This document shows positions 1 to 9,067 of a DNA stretch of 40,328 nt, one piece after another. Under the pieces are notes generated by a model. That model searched no databases and was not told where the DNA came from. It was given only the letters and a program-made list of their open reading frames with translations. Position 1 is the first letter of the stretch. Each line of letters opens with the position of its first letter. Source of the DNA: Pseudomonadota bacterium (GTDB lineage Bacteria; Desulfobacterota; Desulfobulbia; Desulfobulbales; Desulfocapsaceae); assembly GCA_023412495.1 (NCBI GenBank), contig JAEYNP010000144.1, forward strand, positions 1 through 40,328. The letters run 5' to 3'. A program made the translations under genes and the position numbers.

Positions 1-12
1 CTCCCCCCCCGC

Positions 13-31
13 GGCCGCCCGCGGGGCGGCC
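13..31 (-). terminator. GC-rich hairpin after the RecA-like/XRE/cupin gene
   Basis: A perfect 8-bp inverted repeat (GGCCGCCC, loop GCG, GGGCGGCC) lies 15 bp past the stop codon of the minus-strand gene at 46-1401. On the transcribed strand it is followed by a G run rather than a T run, so it is not a classical intrinsic terminator. It could stabilise the mRNA 3' end or assist termination. Confidence 0.4.
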
Positions 32-45
32 CGGCGGCAGGCAGC

Positions 46-1401
46 TCACCGAGCGCGCACGGTGATCCAGAGCAATTCGGCCACTCCTTCGCCGGTGTTG
101 CGCCATCCACCGGGCGTATTCTTCGGCAAATAGACGGTGTCGCCGGGCTTGACTTCGTAGGACTCGTGGTCGACGGTCATCTCCAACCGGCCGCTGAGGA
201 GATAGCCGAACTCCTCTCCCTTGTGGGTCAGGAAATGGCCGGTGAGTTTCTTACCCGGCCGGATCCGGATTATGGCGGCCTGCACCCGTGAATCGCCCTC
301 CGGCGGCAGCAGCAGCTCGGCCTCGGCCTCGTCCCTGGCGACCCGCTCTAGCGGCAGGGGGGATCGTTTTTCCATGGGGTGGACGAACGAAACTTTGGCA
401 AGGCCATGGTCCTTGAAGAAGGTGGCCATATCGATGGCCAGGCTTTCGGCGATCCGGAACAGGGCTGGCAGCGACGGGTAGATGAGGTTCTTTTCTACCT
501 GGGAGATGGTGCTCGGGGTAACGCCGGTCAGATCGGCCAGACCCTTCTGGCTGAGTCCCCGCAACTGCCTGAAGCTTTTGATCTTCGCCCCCAGGTCGAA
601 TTTACCCTTCTCCTGCCGCTGACTCTCAAAGATGATTTCCGAATCCTCGCAGACGTACTCGTGCTGCTCGTTGAGGAACTTGGAGTTGCGCTTCTCCGCC
701 TTGACGATCTTCAGCGCCGACTTGCCGCGGCGCACCGACAGGTCGATCGCCACCTGGGCGATTTTGTTGATGTTGGCCTTGAGCCGGTTGGAGTGGGCAC
801 CCTTCTCGATCAGCCAGTAGGCGATGGTCTCCAGTTCGTACAGGCGGGGGCAGGTCCTGGCATAGAACTGCAGTACTTCCTCCTCGCCGCCCCAGAGGGA
901 CTGCATGCCGGTCAGGCTGTCGATAATGAAATGGACATCGCCCGAGAGGTTGCCGTGCAGCCCGTAGATGGCCTCGGCGACGTGGTTGGGGCTGGACGGG
1001 TCGTTGAGCTTGATTACCTGGTATGGCCACAGGGCCCCGTCTTTCTCGTAGAATTTGTTGAAGACCTCGGAGCGGTCGCCCTTGCCGTTGGTGAAGCAGT
1101 CGAGGATGGTCAGGTTCTGGCTCTCGGCGAGCGTGCCCAAAAAGGACACCACGTTCTTGGGGGAGCGGTCGAAGGTGACGTAGATCAGCGGCTTTTTGCG
1201 GGCGAGCGTCTCCCGGATGAACTTCAGGCAGAAAATAGCCGAGAAGCTGCCGGCGTCCTCGTACCAGAGGACGTTGTCGCCGATGAACAGGTCGCCGAGC
1301 AGCCTGTCGAGTTCGGCAATGCCTGAGGAAACGCGTTTTTTTCTATTCTCTGGATTATTGAGGGTGGGCATTGCTAGCAAAACGGTGGGGAGTTGTGGCA
1401 C
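46..1401 (-). CDS. RecA/KaiC-like domain, XRE helix-turn-helix and cupin regulator
   Basis: This 451-residue protein combines three modules and is probably a cytoplasmic transcription regulator. Residues about 24-230 resemble the RAD55/KaiC RecA-like fold (start motif SSGIAELDRLLGD, later a Walker-B-like strand HFIIDSLTG). Residues about 270-325 are an XRE helix-turn-helix (KIKSFRQLRGLSQKGLADLTGVT region). Residues about 375-450 are a cupin barrel (HKGEEFGYLLSGRLE, then KPGDTVYLPKNTPGGW). The position of the P-loop reads LWYEDAGSFSAIF, with no GKS/T, so the ATPase-like domain is probably catalytically dead and may only bind a ligand or partner. XRE-cupin proteins normally sense a small molecule through the cupin. 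The start is uncertain: GTG at 1401 or ATG at 1371 (441 residues); neither has a good ribosome-binding site. It stands alone, on the same strand as the activase. Confidence 0.85.
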   Translation of the reverse strand: MPQLPTVLLAMPTLNNPENRKKRVSSGIAELDRLLGDLFIGDNVLWYEDAGSFSAIFCLKFIRETLARKKPLIYVTFDRSPKNVVSFLGTLAESQNLTILDCFTNGKGDRSEVFNKFYEKDGALWPYQVIKLNDPSSPNHVAEAIYGLHGNLSGDVHFIIDSLTGMQSLWGGEEEVLQFYARTCPRLYELETIAYWLIEKGAHSNRLKANINKIAQVAIDLSVRRGKSALKIVKAEKRNSKFLNEQHEYVCEDSEIIFESQRQEKGKFDLGAKIKSFRQLRGLSQKGLADLTGVTPSTISQVEKNLIYPSLPALFRIAESLAIDMATFFKDHGLAKVSFVHPMEKRSPLPLERVARDEAEAELLLPPEGDSRVQAAIIRIRPGKKLTGHFLTHKGEEFGYLLSGRLEMTVDHESYEVKPGDTVYLPKNTPGGWRNTGEGVAELLWITVRAR

Positions 1402-1629
1402 GACCTTGTTTTAAAATTCATCAGCGACACTTTGGGTATCGGTTGCGTTTCAGTGAATCATCCGAATCGAAATCGGGATCGCTATCGCAATCGGAAGATA
1501 AGTTCGATCCCGATCGCGATATTTCGATCCCGACACCTACCGGGCATCTCCAACCCACATTGAAATATCCTCGTTAGAGGTTCTGGAAAGTTATCTTCCC
1601 ATAGAAATACCCGAGAAGCGGAAGGATTA
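1402..1629. repeat. Intergenic GATCG-rich repeat region
   Basis: This 228-bp spacer has no supported gene. Positions 1462-1485 carry a 24-bp sequence (core ATCGAAATCGGGATCGC) that recurs exactly at 7245-7268. Just downstream (about 1504-1532) lies a roughly inverted form, giving a potential hairpin. This looks like a dispersed palindromic intergenic element of the host genome. Confidence 0.55.
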
Positions 1630-4600
1630 TCAACAATAATCCGATGTTTGCGCGAGCATCTCGCGGTTCAGCCGCTCCGCCTGCAGGCAGAAGGCCTCCA
1701 GCCGGGCCTCGATGATCTGCGGGAAGGGTGCGCCGTCCGTCTCAATGGCGAGGAAGGGAAACTTCCGGTCACCGCAGAGAAGAAGGGCGGGGCCCGCCTT
1801 GCCGTTCAATCGCTTCTTTTCCCCGGCGGTGAATCGTTCCTGCAGCACCGCTTCCGCAAGCCGGCTCGGCATGCAGCCGAAGGGGCCGATGGAGATGATG
1901 CCGCAGGCGGGGTTGAGGATGTCATGGAAGGCCGAGCCGATGGTGAGGATAGCCTCACCCTGGATCATCGGCGAAAGAAAGCGGGCGCCGAGACCGACCA
2001 CCGATCCGATCCGCGTGTCGCCGTGGTAGAAGAGGCGGCACGGGGCGAGGAGCTCGCGGATCTTCCTATCGATGCGCTCCTTGATCAAGTGGACCACTCG
2101 GAATTGCAACGATTTTTTGCCGAGGATGCCGTTTTGGATGAGCCAGTCGATGTACTTGAACCACTCGCTGTTCTGCGAGGTGCGGACGATGAAACCGCGT
2201 TCGGCCAGCCTCTCCACCAGCCGCTGGAGGGAGAGGGGGTCGTGGCGGACGTAGATTTCTCCCGCCAGGGTGATTTTGGGGATCTCCCGATAGTCGCGGG
2301 TCAGGTCGATGGCGGCGAGGTCCTTCGCGCACCGTCCGAGCTCGCGGGAGAGCGTCCGCCAGTCCTTGGCGATGACCCGTCGGATGGCCCCAAAATTTTT
2401 TTCCAGCAATTTGACAGCTGCCTCCTTATCCGCCGCACCCGCCAGGATGGTGGACCACATCTCATCGAACAGATCGCCGATGACGATGCCCCGCCAGGCG
2501 GCGACCTGAAATTTGCTGCCCAGCCCGCCGTAGCTGTTTTTGGTAGAAGGTGAAAAGACCGCGATATCGGGAAAGCTCCGGCGGGCGATGAGCTTTCTGG
2601 TCAGCACATTGTACTGGCCGAACCGGCACGGCCCGTGGGCGCTCGGCATGAGGTAGGCGGTGATCTCGCCCTCCGGCCGGTCTTCCTGGAGGTAGTGGAA
2701 GATGGTGCCCAGGGTGGTCTGCAGCGGCAGGCATTCCTTGCAGCTGGAATGCCCCCGGCCCAGCTTGAGGGTCTCGGCATCCGCCGGCGGCAGCTGTTCC
2801 GTCCGAATACCGCAGCCGGCGATGGCATCGGCGAGCAGCGGTGTGCCGAATTTGCCCATGGCCGGGACAAGCAGCCGGACCCTCTTGTCCCGGAGGCTCA
2901 CCTTTTCTCCGCCGGCGGTGCGAATCGCCGCGCCTCGCTGCCGGTACTCCACGGTGGCGATCCTCCCACTGCGCCTCCTTTCGTCTGTATGCGATCTGCC
3001 GAGCTTGCGCCAGGCGGCGACGATATCGAGGAAGGCCTCGATCCGCGTTTCGAGGCCGGCATCGGCGGTGTGGCTGTCGAGCTCCAGGGTGAGGCTCGGC
3101 TTTACTCCCATGATATCGCGGAAATAGGTGATGAGAAAAGAGTCCGGCCCGCAGGAGAAATTGGTGATATAGGCGGCGAAGAGCTGCGGGTGCTTTGCCG
3201 TGAAGAGGGCGCAACGCAGAAGGTTGTCGCCCATGGCCCAGTACATGTTGCTCTCCTCTTCGAGAACTTCGTCCTCGTAGGGCAGGAGATCGAAGGGTAC
3301 GATCGGCACCCCCCGACTGGCGAATTTCAGGGCGATGCCCTTGTTGGCGGCGTCGGTGAAGCTGTTGTACGGCCTGCCGAAGAGGACCACAGCAATCCGC
3401 CGCGGCGTCTTCTCGAGGCCGGCCAGGAACTCCCGGCCCATCTCCTTGAGCCGGCGGTGGCACATGGCCTGTTCGTCATGGGCCGCGGCAAAGGCCCTTC
3501 GGCCTTCGGCGGCGGCCCTGTCGAGACTTGCGGCAAGCTCGCCGAAAACCCGCTGCTGTTTGGCGAAACTTGCGGAGAAATCGATCATCGGCGAAAGCGT
3601 GGCGGGATTGTCCAGTTCCCTGAAGGTACTTTTCATATAGAACGGCTCGCTCTGGACGAAGACGCAGGCGCAGGAGGCCTGGTCGCAGCCGGAGGGAATG
3701 GACTTGACGTGGGGCAGAAAGGTGTAATCAGCCTCAAGCTCGAGCATATTGGCAAGATAGCCGTGGGCGATCTCGACCGGATAACAGAAGGGAGCGCTCC
3801 GCCGGGCCATGCCTTCGGGGGAAACCGTCTCGGGCAGCACGAGATCTATGCCGAGTTCGTCGAAGTAGCGGCGGTAGAAGGGGTAGTAGGTATTGATTAG
3901 GAACGACCGGTTCATGCGAACCCTTGTTCCCCTGTATTGTCGCCAGTCCTTTTCCCGCTCGAAGATCAGATTCTGGCGGGCGGCGACCAGATTGCAGCCG
4001 CGGCTGTCCACCTCGGTGTCTCGGAGGATGTTGTCGTAGCGGTTGCAGATGCCCCCGAAGGGATAGGTCCTGCCGTCCAGGGTGATTCTCGCGATCTCGC
4101 ATTTCCGGTCGCATTTCTCCTTGCCGCCGCCGCAGATGAAGGGCTTCTCGTAGCCAACTTCCCGGGCGGCCAGCGTCTCCAGGTCATAGGCCCCGGGTTG
4201 CAGGAGCCCCTGTTCGAGCCGTTTTTCCACCTCCAGGGCGACCCCGAAGGCTCCGATCAGCCCCGGGTCGGGCGGGACGATGACCTCCTTGCCGGTGAGG
4301 GCGGCCATGGCCACCGGTACTGCGGAATTGTAACAGACCCCGCCCTGGATGAAGATCTTCCTGCCGACCGGCCGGTTTCCTTTCACCCGGTTGATGAAGT
4401 TCATTGCCACCGAATAGACCAGGCCGGCAACGATATTCTCCGTGGAAATACGCTGTTGCACGGCATTCTTGATGTCCGAGCTGATGAAGGCGGCGCACTG
4501 GTCGCTGAAGTTGGGCGGCTTGTCCCCCGAAAAGGCCAGGTTGCCGATCTCGGTAACCTCAATCGCCAAACTTTCCTTGGCCGATTCTTCCAGGAAGGAG

Positions 4601-5907
4601 CCGGTCCCGGCGCTGCATGCTTCGTTCATGGCGTAGTCGTTGGGGACGCCGTTGGCGAGGAAGGTATATTTGGCATCCTGTCCGCCGAGTTCCAGGATCG
4701 TGTCGACCTCCGGGTCGTAGAAGGCGGCGGCGGTGGCATGGGCGATGATCTCGTTGACGACGCCCCGGGTCATGGAGTGGAGGCCGGCGATCTGGCGGCC
4801 GGAGCCGGTCACCCCCACCGCCTCGATGGCGACGGCGGCGGACAGCTGCTCCTTGAGAGACCTGTAGACCTTGCGGGCCGCGCCGACGGGGTCACCGCCC
4901 GTGCGCAGGTAAGCGGAGGCCAGGACCTTCTTGTCGCTGCGCCGCAGAAGTACGCCCTTGGTGGTGGTGGAGCCTACGTCCAGACCGAGGATCGTTCGAT
5001 CGCCTTCTTCAGCCGTTCCGTGGGGCTGGCTCTTGTAATGCACCAGATGCCGGAAGACGCCGAGCGGCTTGTGAAAAGAAAATTGGCAGGTATCTTCGGA
5101 GAAAAGCAGGTCCTCTCCGGGGTAGGGGCGGGGGTTGCGGTCCAGGGCCCAGAGCGCGGCGCCCAGCGCCTCGAAATAGGCTGCTTCCTCGGGAATGCGC
5201 AGATCCGCAATCTTTTGCCGGAGGTGGTGGGCCATGCCGCTGTTGTTCGCGCAGCCGCCGACCAAAAGGACATGGACGCTCTCGAAATTCTTCACCAATT
5301 CCAGAAGCTTGTCCGCCATCATGCCGGTCAGCCCGGCTACCACCGCATCCTTGGGCACCCCTTTGTTGAGGGCATGGGTGCAGTCGCTCTTGCAGAATAC
5401 CGAACACCGTCCGGATATTCTGAACGGCTTCTCCGGCATTTCCATGGCCGTGGCTTCAGCCAGGGTGATGTCCATCCGGCGCAGCTGCTGGAGAAAGAAA
5501 TCTCCGGTCCCTGCCGCGCATTTGTTGCCGGTGTGGATGTTGCCGATGAAACCCTGATCGTTGAGATGGTAGACCAGAAAGGTTTCCCCACCGGCGGAGA
5601 TCACCACCCGGTAGGGGTGGCCGGCAGGCAGAACGTGGGCGACCGCCAGCTCGGTCGCTTCCGGTTCGGAAATGGAAGAGAGGTTGAGGGTGTGGCGGAA
5701 CCTGCGGCCGGTGACGCAGATTTTCCTGCCGGTCAGCTCGCCGGTCTCCCGCAGCAGAGCCGTAAGGCATTCCCGCACGCTGCCCTGATGGGCCTTGGAT
5801 GCATGTTTTACGATTATCGGTATACTTCCCTGCCGTTCAAGCTCGACAATCGAGACGGTCGAGGCACCCAGACATATTCCCAGCGAACTCTCGAAACTCT
5901 TGTGCAC
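1630..5907 (-). CDS. Two-headed acyl-CoA dehydratase activase (BadF/BcrD type, DUF2229)
   Basis: This 1425-residue protein belongs to the ATP-dependent activators of 2-hydroxyacyl-CoA dehydratases and benzoyl-CoA reductases, which use ATP hydrolysis to fire low-potential electrons from a [4Fe-4S] cluster. It has two ASKHA ATPase domains. The first, about residues 8-260, has KCAAGTG (Cys130) and GRCSVF (Cys168). The second, about 305-560, has GLDVGSTTTKG, EACSAGTG (Cys431) and SDQCAAF (Cys471). Both keep the two cluster cysteines. A DUF2229 region follows (about 665-880, PFCYPVEIAHGY, several Cys), then a long C-terminal part resembling dehydratase subunits (NFSCGPDSFL and SCKECLPLQTT motifs). 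GTG at 5907 is chosen because AAAGGA lies 8 nt upstream; an earlier GTG at 5943 lacks a site. No dehydratase or ferredoxin gene is adjacent, so the target is unknown. Such giant fused activases are common in strict anaerobes. Confidence 0.92.
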   Translation of the reverse strand: MHKSFESSLGICLGASTVSIVELERQGSIPIIVKHASKAHQGSVRECLTALLRETGELTGRKICVTGRRFRHTLNLSSISEPEATELAVAHVLPAGHPYRVVISAGGETFLVYHLNDQGFIGNIHTGNKCAAGTGDFFLQQLRRMDITLAEATAMEMPEKPFRISGRCSVFCKSDCTHALNKGVPKDAVVAGLTGMMADKLLELVKNFESVHVLLVGGCANNSGMAHHLRQKIADLRIPEEAAYFEALGAALWALDRNPRPYPGEDLLFSEDTCQFSFHKPLGVFRHLVHYKSQPHGTAEEGDRTILGLDVGSTTTKGVLLRRSDKKVLASAYLRTGGDPVGAARKVYRSLKEQLSAAVAIEAVGVTGSGRQIAGLHSMTRGVVNEIIAHATAAAFYDPEVDTILELGGQDAKYTFLANGVPNDYAMNEACSAGTGSFLEESAKESLAIEVTEIGNLAFSGDKPPNFSDQCAAFISSDIKNAVQQRISTENIVAGLVYSVAMNFINRVKGNRPVGRKIFIQGGVCYNSAVPVAMAALTGKEVIVPPDPGLIGAFGVALEVEKRLEQGLLQPGAYDLETLAAREVGYEKPFICGGGKEKCDRKCEIARITLDGRTYPFGGICNRYDNILRDTEVDSRGCNLVAARQNLIFEREKDWRQYRGTRVRMNRSFLINTYYPFYRRYFDELGIDLVLPETVSPEGMARRSAPFCYPVEIAHGYLANMLELEADYTFLPHVKSIPSGCDQASCACVFVQSEPFYMKSTFRELDNPATLSPMIDFSASFAKQQRVFGELAASLDRAAAEGRRAFAAAHDEQAMCHRRLKEMGREFLAGLEKTPRRIAVVLFGRPYNSFTDAANKGIALKFASRGVPIVPFDLLPYEDEVLEEESNMYWAMGDNLLRCALFTAKHPQLFAAYITNFSCGPDSFLITYFRDIMGVKPSLTLELDSHTADAGLETRIEAFLDIVAAWRKLGRSHTDERRRSGRIATVEYRQRGAAIRTAGGEKVSLRDKRVRLLVPAMGKFGTPLLADAIAGCGIRTEQLPPADAETLKLGRGHSSCKECLPLQTTLGTIFHYLQEDRPEGEITAYLMPSAHGPCRFGQYNVLTRKLIARRSFPDIAVFSPSTKNSYGGLGSKFQVAAWRGIVIGDLFDEMWSTILAGAADKEAAVKLLEKNFGAIRRVIAKDWRTLSRELGRCAKDLAAIDLTRDYREIPKITLAGEIYVRHDPLSLQRLVERLAERGFIVRTSQNSEWFKYIDWLIQNGILGKKSLQFRVVHLIKERIDRKIRELLAPCRLFYHGDTRIGSVVGLGARFLSPMIQGEAILTIGSAFHDILNPACGIISIGPFGCMPSRLAEAVLQERFTAGEKKRLNGKAGPALLLCGDRKFPFLAIETDGAPFPQIIEARLEAFCLQAERLNREMLAQTSDYC

Positions 5908-6024
5908 AGCTCCTATCCTTTGCAAAAAAATGGAGTAACACACAGCTGTCCGATCCCGCCGGTATCTGCAGCAGGAGGATATCCCGCTATCCGGATCGGC
6001 CTTTCCAGCATAACAGGAAGATAC

Positions 6025-6051
6025 CTTATATTAGCTAATAATCGAATTCAA
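6025..6051 (-). promoter_or_regulatory. Candidate promoter with palindrome upstream of the activase
   Basis: Read on the minus strand, TTGAAT (6046-6051) and TATAAG (6025-6030) form a -35/-10 pair with a short 15-bp spacer. A perfect 12-bp palindrome TATTAGCTAATA (6029-6040) overlaps the spacer and -10, as an operator might. No regulator was identified for it. Confidence 0.3.
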
Positions 6052-6163
6052 TTCACCTGGTAAAGTGATATCCGCCGCTCTTTTGTGCGAATCGTCAGGT
6101 GTTTTTACAGCGTCTTTACGGGGTTGGGATCAAGGTTGGTTGATGTTAGGCTTTGTCCGAAAA

Positions 6164-7036
6164 TTACTCTTTCGCCGAGATGGCCGGCGTCGCAGAGAAT
6201 TTTTCGATGAAGCCGCTTGGCCGGTAACTCAGCTTGGAATGGCGGAGCCCTTCCTCGCCCAGGTCCTGCTCGCGGTTGATGGTGGTATATCGGTCGCCGA
6301 TAATCGAGGCGAAGGCTTGATTGATAAACTGATAGATGCCTTTGTAGCGATTGAGAGCCTTTTCGAAGTGGATCACGAAACTGGTGCCGAGAGCGAGTTC
6401 CTCGCCGAGGGTGAAGGCGGCGGGCTCTCCGTCCACGTAATAAATGCCGCCGCAGAGCTGCAGTTCCTCGTTTTTCTCAAGGGCCTCGCGGGCTGCTGCG
6501 TAGTCGCCGAGAGAATCGTGTTCGCTCCTCCAGGTTTCCAGGATGTCGAAGGCGTCCCGCAGCTTCTCCGGAACCAGCGGCCGTCCCTCGCAGTCGAAAT
6601 TGTGCAGAAACCCTTTGATAAGGTTTCTCTTTTTCTGGAATTTTCGCCCGGAAAGCTCGGCCAGTTCCCGCCGAAGATAGAGATAATCGAAATTGTCGCG
6701 GTCCTCCTTCACCACAAAACCCATAGCCTCCAGCGGTTCTTTCTGGGATCTGGCTACGCATTTCATCCGGCCGTGCTCGGCCATCAACATTTCGAGGGCT
6801 GCTTTTTCCGGCAGGCCGAAAGGCGACATGAAAAATTTGCGGCCCTGATCGTTTCCCAGGATGACGATGAGACCGTTCGGCAGACGGGAGAGCAGGTAGT
6901 TGTGGGCCGACCGGAACAGATAGATATTGGCGAAGGTAAATTCGGATACCCCCTCCGGCAGGGCCTGAAGCAGGGGGTGGAGGAGGGGGCGTACATCCAT
7001 GGTGACGGCTGCGGTAGCCGGATATTCGGGAATCAT
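6164..7036 (-). CDS. DUF2156 / lysyl-phosphatidylglycerol synthetase C-terminal-like protein
   Basis: A soluble protein of 290 residues of the DUF2156 family (PF09924-like), which shares a doubled GNAT-type fold with the C-terminal aminoacyl-transfer domain of MprF. Supporting motifs are an N-terminal FTFANIYLFR segment typical of the family, FDYLYLRRELAELSGRKFQKKRN in the middle (basic, probably binding the donor), and NREQDLGEEGLRHSKLSYRP near the end. There are no membrane helices, so it lacks the flippase half of MprF. The donor and acceptor are unknown. ATG at 7036 is preferred; an upstream GTG at 7084 would add 16 residues, and neither has a strong ribosome-binding site. It is separated from the activase by 256 bp and is probably its own transcription unit. 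Confidence 0.8.
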   Translation of the reverse strand: MIPEYPATAAVTMDVRPLLHPLLQALPEGVSEFTFANIYLFRSAHNYLLSRLPNGLIVILGNDQGRKFFMSPFGLPEKAALEMLMAEHGRMKCVARSQKEPLEAMGFVVKEDRDNFDYLYLRRELAELSGRKFQKKRNLIKGFLHNFDCEGRPLVPEKLRDAFDILETWRSEHDSLGDYAAAREALEKNEELQLCGGIYYVDGEPAAFTLGEELALGTSFVIHFEKALNRYKGIYQFINQAFASIIGDRYTTINREQDLGEEGLRHSKLSYRPSGFIEKFSATPAISAKE

Positions 7037-7362
7037 CTCTGTGAAATTAGGCAAAATTGGTTGTGTCCGGACTGCCTGCCCCACGGACTGCCTTGTCTGT
7101 GCGATCGCAGTGCCTGGGGTTGTTTCGTTCGAATTTCATAATCCCAACAACATAACGCACATTTCAGGGGCGTGCCCCGGAAAATCCGTACTCCCTGCCA
7201 TTGTTTTATAAAAAATATGGTCATCAGGACGTTAAGTGGAACAGCCGAATCGAAATCGGGATCGCTATACAAATCGAAAACAATCTCTCTACCTTCGTCG
7301 CCCGGAGCCCGTTTTGACAAAATCAGCCATTATGGGTAAGCTTGCATGAAAAAGCAAAAAAG
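7037..7362. other. Divergent spacer with dispersed repeat copy
   Basis: This roughly 325-bp spacer between the DUF2156 gene (-) and the MscS-like gene (+) should hold promoters for both, but no strong -35/-10 pair is evident. It contains the second exact copy (7245-7268) of the 24-bp repeat also found at 1462-1485. Nothing else was recognised. Confidence 0.4.
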
Positions 7363-8442
7363 ATGGCGCCTATGTCTTCGATGATCTTTTTCCATAACAC
7401 AATACAGGATTGGTCTATTGCCCTGGGCGCAGCCGTGTCCGTTTTTATCATCGCGCTCTTGATCAAGCGCATCGCCTACCGCAAGCTGTCGGTGCTTGCC
7501 GCCGGAACCGTGACCATCTGGGATGATCTTCTGGTGGAATTGATCAGCCGCCTGAACAATATTTTTTTTCTTGCCGCAGCCGTTTATATCGGTACCCTCA
7601 AGCTGTCCCTGCCCGAGCCTGTCAGAAAAATCCTCCATAGTGCCATTGTCGTCATCCTTCTTGTCCAGATGGGCCTTCTTTGTTCGCAGGCGGTGCTATT
7701 CTGGGTGGAGAGTTTTCGCCGCCGCAAACAGGAGAGTGACGGCGGTGCTGTGACCACCCTCGTCTCGGTGGGGTTCGTCCTGCACATGGTGATCTGGATT
7801 GTTATGATCCTGATCGGTCTCGATAATTTCGGGGTGGACATTACGGCTCTGATTGCCGGTTTAGGAATCACCGGCATTGCGGTGGCGCTGGCCATTCAGA
7901 ATATCCTCGGCGATCTGTTCGCCTCCTTTTCCATTGTCCTCGATAAACCCTTCGTCATCGGCGATTTCATCGTCATCGACGGGTATATGGGAACCGTCGA
8001 GCACATCGGTCTCAAGACCACGAGAATCCGCAGCCTGTCGGGCGAACAACTGATCTTCTCCAATGCGGATCTGTTGAAGAGCAGGATCCGCAATTTCAAA
8101 CGCATGCAGGAGAGGCGGGTGGTCTTTTTTCTGCGTGTCGCCTATCACACGCCGGTCGAAAGGCTGCGGGAAATCCCGGAAATGATACGGCAGGCCGTGG
8201 AAAATAATCCTCGGGTCCGTTTCGATCGGGCTCATTTTGCCGAATATGCCGATTTCGCCTTGAAGTTCGAGGCCGTCTACTGGGTGACCACTCCGGACTA
8301 TAACGAATACATGGATATTCAACAGGCTATAAACCTGGAACTCCACCACCGACTCCGCCAGGCCGGAATTGAATTCGCCAACCAGAACCGGATCTTCGTC
8401 ACCGCCCAGGATCCCGGCAGTATGCTGACTGCCGAAAGCTGA
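7363..8442 (+). CDS. MscS-family mechanosensitive ion channel
   Basis: A 359-residue small-conductance mechanosensitive channel, expected in the inner membrane, where it opens under hypo-osmotic tension. About four hydrophobic segments (residues about 19-35, 65-80, 92-113 and 133-153) precede the Gly/Ala-rich pore helix and the MscS beta domain (LGITGIAVALAIQNILGD, then FSIVLDKPFVIGDFI), followed by the alpha/beta cytoplasmic cage. This layout has more helices than E. coli MscS and fits the YnaI/YbdG-like subgroup. The start is uncertain: ATG at 7363 is used, but ATG at 7372 and TTG at 7342 are possible, none with a clear ribosome-binding site. It is followed by two small envelope-protein genes on the same strand, suggesting an envelope-stress cluster. 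Confidence 0.9.
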   Translation: MAPMSSMIFFHNTIQDWSIALGAAVSVFIIALLIKRIAYRKLSVLAAGTVTIWDDLLVELISRLNNIFFLAAAVYIGTLKLSLPEPVRKILHSAIVVILLVQMGLLCSQAVLFWVESFRRRKQESDGGAVTTLVSVGFVLHMVIWIVMILIGLDNFGVDITALIAGLGITGIAVALAIQNILGDLFASFSIVLDKPFVIGDFIVIDGYMGTVEHIGLKTTRIRSLSGEQLIFSNADLLKSRIRNFKRMQERRVVFFLRVAYHTPVERLREIPEMIRQAVENNPRVRFDRAHFAEYADFALKFEAVYWVTTPDYNEYMDIQQAINLELHHRLRQAGIEFANQNRIFVTAQDPGSMLTAES

Positions 8443-8565
8443 GAGCTGAACGCTTACCTTTGGCGGCACGTTGACAAGGTGTTGCAATCTTCTTACCTCT
8501 TGTATAAAACCTAACATCAACTATCGGCAATGCTGGATTTTTGCCGTAAAACAGGAGGAGAAGTC

Positions 8566-8730
8566 ATGATCGGTTTAGCAGTAATATTTCTCATCATAGC
8601 CATTGTCGCCGGTGTCATGGGTCTTACCGGCATCGCAGGTACAGCCGCCAATATCGCCTGGATTCTCTTTGTAGTCGGTCTCATTCTGGCAATAGTGTTT
8701 GCCGTTCTCGGGCGAAGGCCACATGTCTGA
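8566..8730 (+). CDS. DUF1328 small membrane protein (YtjA type)
   Basis: A 54-residue peptide that is almost wholly hydrophobic, with two predicted membrane segments around a short GTAAN turn and a basic tail GRRPHV. Size, the glycine-rich sequence ([22 protein letters not shown]) and tail match the DUF1328/YtjA family of small inner-membrane proteins, often stress-induced but of unknown mechanism. ATG at 8566 is fixed by an excellent AGGAGGAG site 5 nt upstream. It lies between the MscS channel and a small lipoprotein. Confidence 0.88.
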   Translation: MIGLAVIFLIIAIVAGVMGLTGIAGTAANIAWILFVVGLILAIVFAVLGRRPHV

Positions 8731-8806
8731 CGCAGGCCTTGGGTTAGGAAAGGGGCCGCGTCGAAGAACTTCGCTCCGCAAACCTTATCAATCAAGGGAG
8801 GAAGTC

Positions 8807-9067
8807 ATGTCAACTTACAGAGTGATACTCGCTGTTGTTCTTTCAAGCTTTCTCGGTTTATCGACTGTCTCCTGCGACCGGGATGAACAGCGAAAGACAG
8901 AGGAAAGGACAACGCAGCCCGGACAGACACAGCCACCTGCACAGACACCACCGCCTGAACAGACACAGCCACCCAGCGGAACACAGCAACCGGGCACGAC
9001 TCAGCCTGGCGGGACAACGGGCACGAGGCCTGCGGAACCCGGAGGAACCGGGCAACCGACGCAATAG
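8807..9067 (+). CDS. Small proline/threonine/glutamine-rich lipoprotein
   Basis: An 86-residue predicted lipoprotein. A basic start and hydrophobic signal segment (residues 5-20) lead to a lipobox-like STVSC with Cys23; Thr at -3 is unusual. Asp24 at +2 would, by the E. coli Lol rule, favour inner-membrane retention. The mature part is low-complexity, built of QTQPP, QTPPPEQ and GTTQPGG units, so it is probably extended and periplasmic. ATG at 8807 has a strong GGGAGGAAG site. No function is recognised. Its neighbours (MscS channel, DUF1328 peptide) suggest envelope stress. Confidence 0.75.
   Translation: MSTYRVILAVVLSSFLGLSTVSCDRDEQRKTEERTTQPGQTQPPAQTPPPEQTQPPSGTQQPGTTQPGGTTGTRPAEPGGTGQPTQ

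Noticed and set aside
3937..6063. Long + strand frame of 708 codons opposite the activase
   Set aside because: It lies wholly antisense to a clear gene with recognised motifs and encodes low-information, Gly/Ala/Asp-rich sequence without any family.
8930..9060. Short tandem CAGACACAGCC-like units resembling a repeat array
   Set aside because: They are the codons of the low-complexity QTQPP tail of the lipoprotein; unit length and spacing do not fit a CRISPR array.
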